From assembly GCA_035711465.1 (NCBI GenBank), contig DASTCC010000339.1, forward strand, positions 1-5,282: DNA of 5,282 nt, read 5' to 3'. The position numbers were made by a program, and so were the translations under genes. The DNA is from DASTCC01 sp035711465 (GTDB taxonomy: Bacteria; Acidobacteriota; Vicinamibacteria; Vicinamibacterales; SCN-69-37). Shown piece by piece: positions 1 through 5,282 of this stretch (the first letter of the stretch is position 1; the number at the start of each line of letters is the position of its first letter). The notes below the pieces were generated by a model. It ran no database searches. It saw nothing but the letters and a program-made list of their open reading frames with translations, and was not told the origin of the DNA.

Positions 1-1540
1 GCAGGTAGCCGCCGCTCGCGACGCGAATGACCATCGGGCACGAGAAGTTGTTGCTCGAGCGATAGCGCATCATCGCCACTTCGTTGCGGAGCTGCATCAT
101 CGCCGGCCAGATGTAGTCGAAGAACTGGATCTCGACCACCGGCCTGATCCCGCGCACCGCCATGCCGACGGCGCGGCCGATGATGTTGGCTTCGGCGAGT
201 GGCGAGTTGAAGACGCGGACGGCGCCGTATTTCTTCTGCAGGCCGTGCGTGACCTTGAAGACGCCGCCCTTGCCCTGCACTTCCTCGAGATTCTCTTCGT
301 GGGTCGCGTCGGCGACGTCTTCGCCGAACATCACGATGAGCGGGTTCACCCCCATCTCGTCCTTCATCGTGCGGTTGATGGACGCGACCATCGTGTCCGG
401 CTTGCCCTCGCCGGCGAGTGGTGTTTCGAACTCGGCCGACGTCGGATCGACGTCGGCCGAGTAGACGTACAGGCCGGCGGTGCTGCGCGCCGGCTTGGGC
501 GACTTCACGGCCTCTTCGGCCGCGGCGTTGACCTCGCGGTCCACGTCCTTCGCGATCGCGGCGAGGTCCTCGTCGCTCGCCAGCCCCTCGGCGCGGAGGA
601 ACGTGCTGAAGCGCGTGAGCGGATCGCGACGGGCCTCGGCTTCGCGCTCGGCCTTCGTCTTGTAGAGCCGCTCGTCGTCGGAAAGCGAGTGCGAGTAGGG
701 GCGGATCACCTTCGCGTGCACGAACGCCGGTCCGCGGCGCTCGCGGCAGTAAGCCACCGCCTCCTTCATCGTGCGATAGCTCTCGAGCACGTCAGTGCCG
801 TCGCAGCGGAAGACGCCGAGGCCGGGGTAGGACTCGACGAGCCGTGAGATGTCGCCGCCGGGCGTCTGCACCTCGACGGGGACGGAGATGGCGTAGCCGT
901 TGTCCTCGATCATGAAGAGCACGGGCAGCTTCCTGACGCAGGCGGTGGAGAGCGCTTCCCAGAACTCGCCTTCGCTCGAGGTGCCGTCGCCGATGGAGAC
1001 GTAGACGACCTCGTCTTTCTCGAACTTCGATTCGCGGCCGGGGATGTCCTCGAGCTGCTCGTAGAAGGTGCCGGCTTCGGCGCAGCCGACCGCGTGCAGG
1101 CACTGCGTGCCGGTCGGGCTCGACTGCGAGACGATGTTGAGGCCCTTGTGGCCCCAGTGCGACGGCATCTGCCGGCCGCCGCTGTTGGGATCGGCCTCGG
1201 CGCCGACGGCGCTCAGGAACATCTCGAGCGGCGTCATGCCGAGCGTGAGGCAGAGCGCGCGATCGCGGTAGTAGGGAAAGAACCAGTCGTGCGCGGGCTT
1301 GAGCGTCAGACCGGCGGCGACCATGATCGCCTCGTGTCCGGCGCCGCTGATCTGGAAGAAGATCAGGCTCTGGTTCTTGAGCTGGATCTCCTTGTCGTCG
1401 ATGCGGCGCGACAGCAGCATCGTGCGATAGATGCCGACGAGGTCGTCCTTCGAGAGGCCTTCGTATGGCGCGGGCTGCCGGCGTCTCGAGTCCTCGGCCG
1501 GGCCAGTCGTGCGTCCGTTGCGAAGGGCAGGGGTTGTCAT
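1..1540 (-). CDS. 2-oxoacid dehydrogenase E1, fused alpha/beta subunits (3' part outside window)
   Basis: Thiamine diphosphate-dependent E1 of a pyruvate or branched-chain 2-oxoacid dehydrogenase complex, which decarboxylates a 2-oxoacid and passes the acyl group to the lipoyl E2. The window holds 513 codons and the frame is open at the left edge. Residues about 30-310 are the alpha domain: YRDR at 91-94, the ThDP/Mg motif GDG at 184-186 followed by EDNGYAIS at 212-219, and a loop HSLSDDERLY at 284-293 that resembles the phosphorylation loop of BCKDH E1-alpha. A linker of about 310-380 leads without a stop into the beta domain: FGEDVAD at 405-411, GGVFKVT at 425-431, and NSPLAE at 445-450 with the likely catalytic Glu450. 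The usual NN of the cofactor motif is DN, but the presumed Mg ligands (Asp185, Asn214, Tyr216, by analogy with human BCKDH) are kept. The ATG at 1540 is the only plausible start, because an in-frame TAA lies at 1594-1592. The substrate, pyruvate or branched-chain 2-oxoacids, cannot be fixed from sequence alone. Confidence 0.95.
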   Translation of the reverse strand, partial: MTTPALRNGRTTGPAEDSRRRQPAPYEGLSKDDLVGIYRTMLLSRRIDDKEIQLKNQSLIFFQISGAGHEAIMVAAGLTLKPAHDWFFPYYRDRALCLTLGMTPLEMFLSAVGAEADPNSGGRQMPSHWGHKGLNIVSQSSPTGTQCLHAVGCAEAGTFYEQLEDIPGRESKFEKDEVVYVSIGDGTSSEGEFWEALSTACVRKLPVLFMIEDNGYAISVPVEVQTPGGDISRLVESYPGLGVFRCDGTDVLESYRTMKEAVAYCRERRGPAFVHAKVIRPYSHSLSDDERLYKTKAEREAEARRDPLTRFSTFLRAEGLASDEDLAAIAKDVDREVNAAAEEAVKSPKPARSTAGLYVYSADVDPTSAEFETPLAGEGKPDTMVASINRTMKDEMGVNPLIVMFGEDVADATHEENLEEVQGKGGVFKVTHGLQKKYGAVRVFNSPLAEANIIGRAVGMAVRGIRPVVEIQFFDYIWPAMMQLRNEVAMMRYRSSNNFSCPMVIRVASGGYL

Positions 1541-1549
1541 CGAGAGCGA

Positions 1550-1553
1550 CCTC
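1550..1553 (-). promoter_or_regulatory. Shine-Dalgarno site of the E1 gene
   Basis: On the minus strand GAGG lies 9 nt before the ATG at 1540. It supports that start, the first ATG after the in-frame stop at 1594-1592. Confidence 0.6.
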
Positions 1554-1590
1554 GTCTTGGTGATCGTCGCCGCGTCCGGCGATCCGGTCG

Positions 1591-1598
1591 ATTATACT
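1591..1598. promoter_or_regulatory. Overlapping -10 boxes of a divergent promoter
   Basis: This 8-bp A+T island sits in G+C-rich DNA between two divergent starts. It reads TATAAT on the minus strand (1596-1591), a perfect sigma-70-type -10 about 50 nt before the E1 start. On the plus strand it reads TATACT (1593-1598), ending 10 nt before the cupin GTG. I see no convincing -35 hexamer at the proper spacing on either strand, so the call rests on the -10 match and its position. Confidence 0.45.
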
Positions 1599-1608
1599 CC
1601 TTGCCACC

Positions 1609-1926
1609 GTGACGCCCGCCCGCGCGACCGCGTTTCGGTGGGACGACATTCCGCTCGAACGCGTGACCGAAATGGTCGCGCGCAAGGTCGTCATCGCCGA
1701 CGGCCAGATGATGGCGCAAACCTATCTCAAGAAGGGCGCGATCGTGCCGCAGCACCGCCACGACGCGCCGCAGATGATCTACGTCCTCCAGGGCGCGCTG
1801 CGCGCGGTCGTCGGCAGCGAGGAGTTCACGATCCGCGAGGGCGAGGTGATGTCGGTGCCCGCCGGCGAAGCGCATCAGGCCGAGGCGCTCGACGACACGT
1901 TCGTGCTCGACGTCCGAGGGGCGTGA
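1609..1926 (+). CDS. Small single-domain cupin protein
   Basis: This 105-residue protein is a single conserved beta-barrel cupin (cupin_2 type), probably cytosolic, since no signal peptide or membrane segment is seen. Cupin motif 1 is at about 43-61, with His49 and His51 in HRHDAPQ and Gly62 ending the motif. Motif 2 is at about 78-89 (GEVMSVPAGEAH), supplying His89. The usual metal-ligand Glu of motif 1 is a Gln (Gln55). Members of this family bind a metal and act as small dioxygenases, isomerases, or ligand-binding proteins; the substrate here is unknown. The GTG start at 1609 has no Shine-Dalgarno sequence and lies 10 nt after a TATACT box, so the mRNA may be leaderless. The next ATG, at 1672, would remove the first 21 residues, including the WDDIPLE segment that I think is typical of these proteins. 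It is divergent from the E1 gene and converges on the rhomboid gene. No functional link to either is evident. Confidence 0.85.
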   Translation: MTPARATAFRWDDIPLERVTEMVARKVVIADGQMMAQTYLKKGAIVPQHRHDAPQMIYVLQGALRAVVGSEEFTIREGEVMSVPAGEAHQAEALDDTFVLDVRGA

Positions 1927-1936
1927 GGGGGGCTCA

Positions 1937-2013
1937 GTGCTGGGTGCTCGGTGCTCGGTGCTAAGTGCTCGGTGCCAAGTGCTGCGTGCACCCAGCACCG
2001 AGCACCCAGCACC
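1937..2013. repeat. Phased heptad (GTGCTNG) array with inverted end, forming a long hairpin
   Basis: Eleven contiguous 7-bp units fill 77 bp without a slip. Units 1-7 (from 1937) follow GTGCTNG with variants such as GTGCTAA and GTGCCAA. Unit 8 (1986-1992, GTGCACC) is a palindromic switch point. Units 9-11 are the reverse complement (CAGCACC, GAGCACC, CAGCACC). As a result 1937-1955 and 1994-2012 are a perfect 19-bp inverted repeat, extended by one mismatch and 5 further pairs (1957-1961 with 1988-1992), around a loop of about 26 nt. The array lies between convergent stop codons and directly abuts the rhomboid TAA (2016-2014). No T-tract follows on either strand, so it is not a textbook intrinsic terminator, although it could block or stabilise both 3' ends. 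Confidence 0.9.
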
Positions 2014-2739
2014 TTAATGAAACCGCCCGCCCTTGTGGACGTCGAAGCGGCGGCGGAGCCGCTGCATTCGCCACCGCGTGAGCTGGTACTGCAGCTGGAG
2101 ACGCAGCTGGCGCGGGCCCTTGAGATACAGGTAGCCGATGATCAGGCCGCCGGCGTGCGCCAGGTGTGAGATGCCGCTCGGGCCGCCGCCCACTGCGGAG
2201 AAGAACACCAGCGCGCCCATGATCAGCCCGAACACCCACGCCTTCATCGGGAAGATCATCATGAACATGATCGTCCGGTGCGGGAACGTCAGCACCCACG
2301 CCAGAATCAGTCCGTAGACCGCGCCCGAGGCGCCGATCGTGGTCGCGTAGTAGTCGCGCTGCGCGGCCGCCAACGGCAGCAGCGCCGCGACGAGGACGCA
2401 GAGCCCGGCGCCGACGCCGGTGATGAAGTAGTAGCGCACGAACGCCTGCGTGCCCCAGCGGCGCTCGAGCTCGACGCCGAACAGCCAGACGTAGAGCATG
2501 TTGAAGAGGATGTGCGAGAACGCGACCGGGCTGTGGACGAACAGGTAGGTGGCCAGCTGCCAGATGCGCCCCTGCTCGAGCACCAGGCGCGGCGTCAGTC
2601 CGAACAGACCGGTGATCAGATCCGGCGCCGCGAAGGTGATCAGGAAGACGGCGATGTTCGAGAAGACGATCGCCTTGACCGCCGGCGTGAGCGGGCCGGG
2701 GCCGACCCATGAGAAGTCGTCGAGCGGTTGGCGCCGCAC
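2014..2739 (-). CDS. Rhomboid family intramembrane serine protease
   Basis: This 241-residue polytopic inner-membrane protein belongs to the rhomboid (S54) family, which cleaves transmembrane substrates within the bilayer. The Ser-His dyad is visible: Ser138 in GASGAVYG (136-143) and His195 in SHLAHAGG (191-198). The conserved H-x3-N of the second helix is His76/Asn80, and an L1-type loop motif ELERRWG lies at 90-96. About six hydrophobic segments are seen, near 20-40, 63-88, 98-122, 133-152, 157-182 and 188-206. A strongly basic cytoplasmic-looking tail follows (about 209-241, rich in Arg, Gln and Leu). The start is GTG at 2739: an in-frame TAG lies at 2751-2749 and no other suitable in-frame start comes before the first helix. 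No clear Shine-Dalgarno is seen. It lies 34 bp after murJ on the same strand and is probably co-transcribed with it, perhaps with translation helped from upstream. Its substrates are unknown. Confidence 0.95.
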   Translation of the reverse strand: MRRQPLDDFSWVGPGPLTPAVKAIVFSNIAVFLITFAAPDLITGLFGLTPRLVLEQGRIWQLATYLFVHSPVAFSHILFNMLYVWLFGVELERRWGTQAFVRYYFITGVGAGLCVLVAALLPLAAAQRDYYATTIGASGAVYGLILAWVLTFPHRTIMFMMIFPMKAWVFGLIMGALVFFSAVGGGPSGISHLAHAGGLIIGYLYLKGPRQLRLQLQYQLTRWRMQRLRRRFDVHKGGRFH

Positions 2740-2773
2740 CGGTCGATGCTAACAGATCGGCGGCTGCGAATTG

Positions 2774-4372
2774 CTAGCGCCTGACTCGCGCCAGCACCCG
2801 CGACATCGCGATCTGGAATTCCTGAATGCGCAGCGCCATCGCCGCGAGCGCGAGGACCCCGAGCGCCACTACGATCGCGACGCCGACGCGCACGAGACGA
2901 GCCCAGAACGTCGGCTCGGGGAGCCACTGGTGCAACGTCGACTCGACCCATACGGCCGCGAGCGCCATCGCGATCGACGCCAGCGTGATTCGCACGAAGG
3001 TGCCGGCGATCCGGCGGCCGTCGAGACCGCCGATCCGCGGCCGCAGCAGCAGCACCAGCAGCCCCGCGTTGATCGTCGCCGCCAGCGCCGTCCCGAGCGC
3101 CAGGCCCTGGAAGCCGAAGCGGCGCACCAGCGTGAGGTTGAGCACGACGTTGGCCGCGACCGAGAACAGGCTGACCAGCATCGGCGTCCGCGCGTCGTGC
3201 ATGGCGTAGAACGTCGGCGACACGATCTTCACCGTCGAGTAGCCGATGAGCCCGGGCGCATAGAACATCAGCGCGGACGCCGTAGCGGCGGTCTCCACGG
3301 AGGTGAACTTGCCGCCTTCGAAGATCAGCTCGATGATCGGGACCGCCAGCGCGATCAGACCAAGCGTCGCCGGCACGTTCAGCGCGAGCATCAGCCGCAG
3401 TCCCCACGAAAGCGTCCTGCGGATCTCGGCGTGATCGCTCGTGGTCGCGTGACGCGACAGGTCGGGGAGCACCGCCGTCGCGACCGACACGCCGAAGATG
3501 CCGATCGGCAGATACATCAGGCGGAACGCGTAGTTGAGGTAGCTGATCGGTCCGGTGCCGAGGCTGGTCGCGAGCACGGTGTTGACGAACAGGTTGATCT
3601 GGCTCGCGGCATTGCCGATCGTGCCCGGCCCCATCAGCCGCATGATTTCGTGCAGGCCCGGGTCGCGAACGTCCAGCACCCACTGGTGCCGGAAGCCCTC
3701 GCGGCGAATCGCCGGCCACTGCACCAGGAACTGGCCGACGCCGCCGAGGACGAAGCCCCAGGCGAGTCCGACGATCGGCTCGATGCCGACGCGCGGGCCG
3801 AACCACGCGCTGAGCACGGCGGTGATGGTGAGGACGATGTTGTAGACGGCCGGCGCGAACGCGGGGATGAAGAACCGGCCGAGCGCGTTCAGCATGCCCA
3901 TCAGCACGGCCGAAAGCGCGATCACGGTCAGGAACGGCATCGTGATGCGCGTGAGCCCGATCGCCAGGTCGAGCTTGTCGCGATAGCCGGCGACGGTCGT
4001 GGCGACCCCGGCGAACTCGGGCGCGTAGGCCGCCGTGATCGGGCCCGCCAGCGCGATGCCGGCCGCGACGATCGCACCGGTGATCACCAGCAGCGCGTTG
4101 AACGCGAGCGATCCGAGCCGCCACGCATCCGATCGACCGGCGCGACCGGACAGCCGGCGCGTGAACGTCGGCACGAACGCGGCGCTCATCGCGCCCTCCG
4201 CGAAGAGCTCGCGCAGCAGCGTCGGGATGCGCGTCGCGAACAGGAACGCGTCCATCTCGACGCCGGCGCCGAAGAACCGCGTCAGCGCGCCGTCGCGCAC
4301 CAGGCCGAGCACGCGGCTCGAGAGCGTGGCCAGGCTGACGAGGCCCGCGGACTTCGCGAGACGGACGCTCAT
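2774..4372 (-). CDS. murJ: Lipid II flippase MurJ (MviN family)
   Basis: This 532-residue protein of the MOP/MviN family flips the peptidoglycan precursor lipid II across the cytoplasmic membrane; E. coli MurJ has 511 residues. The N-terminal signature is intact: SRVLGLVRD at 19-27 (Arg20, Arg26), DAFLFATRIP at 41-50, and LLRELFAEGAMSAAFVPTF at 52-70. These correspond to the central-cavity residues Arg18, Arg24, Asp39 and Arg52 of E. coli MurJ. Arg284 in YAFRLMYLPIGIFGV (281-295) matches E. coli Arg270. A later family motif is YAPGLIGYSTVKIVSPTFYA at 371-390. Hydrophobic segments occur throughout, consistent with the family's 14 helices. The ATG at 4372 has only a weak GG-rich ribosome site upstream. 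The gene follows a strong terminator and so probably has its own promoter; the rhomboid gene follows after 34 bp. It is full length, with no missing key residue noticed. Confidence 0.97.
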   Translation of the reverse strand: MSVRLAKSAGLVSLATLSSRVLGLVRDGALTRFFGAGVEMDAFLFATRIPTLLRELFAEGAMSAAFVPTFTRRLSGRAGRSDAWRLGSLAFNALLVITGAIVAAGIALAGPITAAYAPEFAGVATTVAGYRDKLDLAIGLTRITMPFLTVIALSAVLMGMLNALGRFFIPAFAPAVYNIVLTITAVLSAWFGPRVGIEPIVGLAWGFVLGGVGQFLVQWPAIRREGFRHQWVLDVRDPGLHEIMRLMGPGTIGNAASQINLFVNTVLATSLGTGPISYLNYAFRLMYLPIGIFGVSVATAVLPDLSRHATTSDHAEIRRTLSWGLRLMLALNVPATLGLIALAVPIIELIFEGGKFTSVETAATASALMFYAPGLIGYSTVKIVSPTFYAMHDARTPMLVSLFSVAANVVLNLTLVRRFGFQGLALGTALAATINAGLLVLLLRPRIGGLDGRRIAGTFVRITLASIAMALAAVWVESTLHQWLPEPTFWARLVRVGVAIVVALGVLALAAMALRIQEFQIAMSRVLARVRR

Positions 4373-4554
4373 CGGCCGCCCACGACGGGTCGCGGGTGTA
4401 ACTGCCGTGCGACGGAGATCAATCGGAAATAAAAGAGGGGCCTCAACCCCTGCGTTGAGGCCCCTGCCCGGAGGATGGATGAGAGGCTTGTTGCGCGCCT
4501 TTCACAAGTCTTAGACGGCAGGCCGAAGAAAAAGTTTGGCGGCTCGATCACGGC
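4373..4554 (-). other. Intergenic leader between the YqeY and murJ genes
   Basis: This 182-bp non-coding stretch is less G+C-rich than its surroundings. It contains a minus-strand intrinsic terminator (4425-4465) and a weaker imperfect inverted repeat, 4484-4491 against 4504-4511 (7 of 8 pairs). A possible -35 (TTGATC, minus strand, 4422-4417) lies upstream of murJ, but no good -10 is found at the right distance, so I do not call the promoter. A 60-codon open frame crosses the region but shows no protein-like features and spans the terminator. Confidence 0.6.
4425..4465 (-). terminator. Rho-independent terminator after the YqeY gene
   Basis: A perfect 12-bp inverted repeat (AGGGGCCTCAAC at 4436-4447, GTTGAGGCCCCT at 4454-4465) encloses a 6-nt loop. 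On the minus strand it is followed at once by CTTTTATTTC, a U-rich tail. On the plus strand the sequence after the stem is GCCCGG, so termination is directional. It lies about 90 bp after the YqeY stop and 64 bp before the murJ ATG, which separates the two transcription units. Confidence 0.88.
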
Positions 4555-5004
4555 TCAGCCGGCCAGCCTGCGCTTCACCAGCTCACTCAACTTTCGGCCG
4601 TCCACGGTCGCGCCTTCAAGCCTGGCGAGCGTGGCTTTCATCACTTTTCCCATGTCCTTCGGCCCTGCGGCGCCCGTTTCCGCGACGGCGTCCTCGATCG
4701 CTTTTTCGATCGTCGCGTCGTCGGCGGCCGGCGGCAGATAGCGTTCGAGCACCGCGATCTCGGCCTGCTCCCGGTCCACGAGATCCTGCCGTCCGCCGGC
4801 GCGGAACTGGTCGATCGAGTCACGCCGCTGCTTGACGAGGGAGCTCACGACCTGCAGCGACTCGGCCGCGTCGAGCGCGCGCCCGCGTTCGACCTCGCGG
4901 TTCATCAGCGCCGCCTTCAGCATCCGCAGCGGCGCGAGCGACGGCGACTTCTGCCGCATGGCGTCCGCGATGTCCTTGGTCACCTGTTCGAAAAGAGTCG
5001 GCAT
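4555..5004 (-). CDS. GatB/YqeY domain-containing protein
   Basis: This 149-residue soluble, helical protein consists wholly of a YqeY domain, the fold found at the C-terminus of GatB/GatE subunits of the tRNA-dependent amidotransferases. The stand-alone form has no well-established reaction; a tRNA-related role is inferred from homology only. Family hallmarks, counted from the ATG at 5004, are LRMLKAALMNREVE (26-39), LVKQRRDSIDQFRAGGRQDL (56-75), EIAVLERYLP (82-91) and KDMGKVM (116-122) with a C-terminal KLSELVKRRL (138-147). The ATG at 5004 is chosen because AGGA lies 7 nt before it. A longer frame from a TTG at 5037 would add 11 unconserved residues and overlap the upstream stop. It follows the membrane-protein gene by 19 bp, so it is likely in the same operon, and a terminator closes the unit downstream. 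Confidence 0.95.
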   Translation of the reverse strand: MPTLFEQVTKDIADAMRQKSPSLAPLRMLKAALMNREVERGRALDAAESLQVVSSLVKQRRDSIDQFRAGGRQDLVDREQAEIAVLERYLPPAADDATIEKAIEDAVAETGAAGPKDMGKVMKATLARLEGATVDGRKLSELVKRRLAG

Positions 5005-5011
5005 GGTCCGA

Positions 5012-5015
5012 TCCT
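5012..5015 (-). promoter_or_regulatory. Shine-Dalgarno site that sets the YqeY start
   Basis: On the minus strand AGGA lies 7 nt before the ATG at 5004. It decides between that ATG and the upstream in-frame TTG at 5037. Confidence 0.7.
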
Positions 5016-5023
5016 GCGCATGG

Positions 5024-5282
5024 TCAGAGACCGCCAAGCGCCTTCATCCAGCTTATCGCGGCTTGTATTGTCATCCAGGCGAGGCCCGCGGCGACGACAC
5101 CCGGTCCCCAGCCGGGGTGCCGGCCCAACGCGCCGAGCGCGATGCCGATGAGCATCGCCAGGGCCGGCAGCGCCGCGAGGTAGTGTCGCATGTCGACTGG
5201 CGTGATCACGCCGAGCGTCAGGAACATCGCGCAGCCGCCGAGCCAGGCGAGGGCCAGCGATCGGAGCGGCTCGAGGCGCCGA
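5024..5282 (-). CDS. C-terminal end of a polytopic membrane protein (possibly GT-C glycosyltransferase)
   Basis: The frame is open at the right edge and ends at TGA 5026-5024, giving the last 85 residues or so of a larger protein. It shows three hydrophobic segments: one around the visible LALAWLGGCAMFLTLG, one beginning at RHYLAALPALAMLIGIALGA, and one in GVVAAGLAWMTIQAAISWM. The segment ITPVDMRHYLAALPALAM resembles the late helix of dolichyl-phosphate-mannose/ArnT-like GT-C glycosyltransferases, in which an Arg-x-Tyr-Leu-x-x-Leu-Pro-x-Leu pattern recurs. Too little is present to assign a substrate, and another multi-spanning family is possible. The internal ATG at 5227 is not taken as a start, because the protein-like hydrophobic sequence continues upstream of it to the edge. 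It probably shares a transcript with the YqeY gene 19 bp downstream. Confidence 0.65.
   Translation of the reverse strand, partial: RRLEPLRSLALAWLGGCAMFLTLGVITPVDMRHYLAALPALAMLIGIALGALGRHPGWGPGVVAAGLAWMTIQAAISWMKALGGL

Noticed and set aside
792..1694. A 300-codon minus-strand frame within the E1 region
   Set aside because: It lies in another frame of the same strand as the clearly recognised E1 alpha domain and shows no protein-like motif.
1937..2013. The heptad array as a CRISPR array or intrinsic terminator
   Set aside because: The units are contiguous 7-mers without spacers, which excludes CRISPR. No T-tract follows the hairpin on either strand, so a standard terminator call is not supported.
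2640..4124. A 494-codon minus-strand frame overlapping murJ and the rhomboid gene
   Set aside because: It is Arg/Ala/Gly-rich and out of frame with two well-recognised genes; a codon-bias shadow.
2771..4432. A 553-codon open frame on the plus strand opposite murJ
   Set aside because: Its translation is Arg/Asp/Glu/His-rich low-complexity sequence, as expected from the antisense of a hydrophobic G+C-rich gene. murJ on the other strand is full length with all family motifs.
4484..4511. Imperfect inverted repeat that might mark a small RNA or operator
   Set aside because: It has only 8 bp with one mismatch and a 12-nt loop, with no promoter or U-tract attached; too weak to call.
4369..4551. 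A 60-codon open frame between the YqeY and murJ genes
   Set aside because: It runs through the terminator stem, overlaps the murJ start, and its sequence shows no recognisable domain.
5005..5037. Extended YqeY start at TTG 5037
   Set aside because: The ATG at 5004 has AGGA at 7-nt spacing and matches the usual family N-terminus; the extension would overlap the upstream gene's stop.

Overview
The window is G+C-rich DNA (about two thirds G+C by eye) from a bacterial chromosome. It looks like an ordinary housekeeping region: there is no phage, insertion-sequence, CRISPR or RNA gene. Several things together suggest Acidobacteriota, perhaps the Vicinamibacteria: a fused alpha/beta E1 dehydrogenase, the MurJ-rhomboid pair, the codon bias, and a heptad GTGCTNG repeat of a kind I associate with that group. 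This placement rests on recollection and was not tested by a search.

Left part (1-1926). A 2-oxoacid dehydrogenase E1 gene on the minus strand runs off the left edge. It holds a complete alpha domain and the beginning of a beta domain in one reading frame. It is divergent from a small single-domain cupin gene on the plus strand. The 68 bp between the two starts carry a short A+T-rich box that reads as a -10 element on both strands.

Middle (1927-4372). The cupin converges on a rhomboid intramembrane protease gene. The space between their stop codons is almost filled by 11 uninterrupted 7-bp units (77 bp). The last units are inverted, so the array folds into a long hairpin with the same sequence order from either strand. 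The rhomboid gene lies 34 bp downstream of murJ (lipid II flippase) on the same strand, probably in one transcript.

Right part (4373-5282). A 182-bp intergenic region holds a strong minus-strand intrinsic terminator. It ends an upstream transcript made of the C-terminal end of a polytopic membrane protein (possibly a GT-C type glycosyltransferase, cut by the right edge) and a stand-alone GatB/YqeY-domain protein. murJ should therefore need its own promoter.

The window contains no gene-free stretch longer than 300 bp. I found no convincing undescribed multi-gene system. The item most worth a second look is the phased heptad array between the convergent genes.
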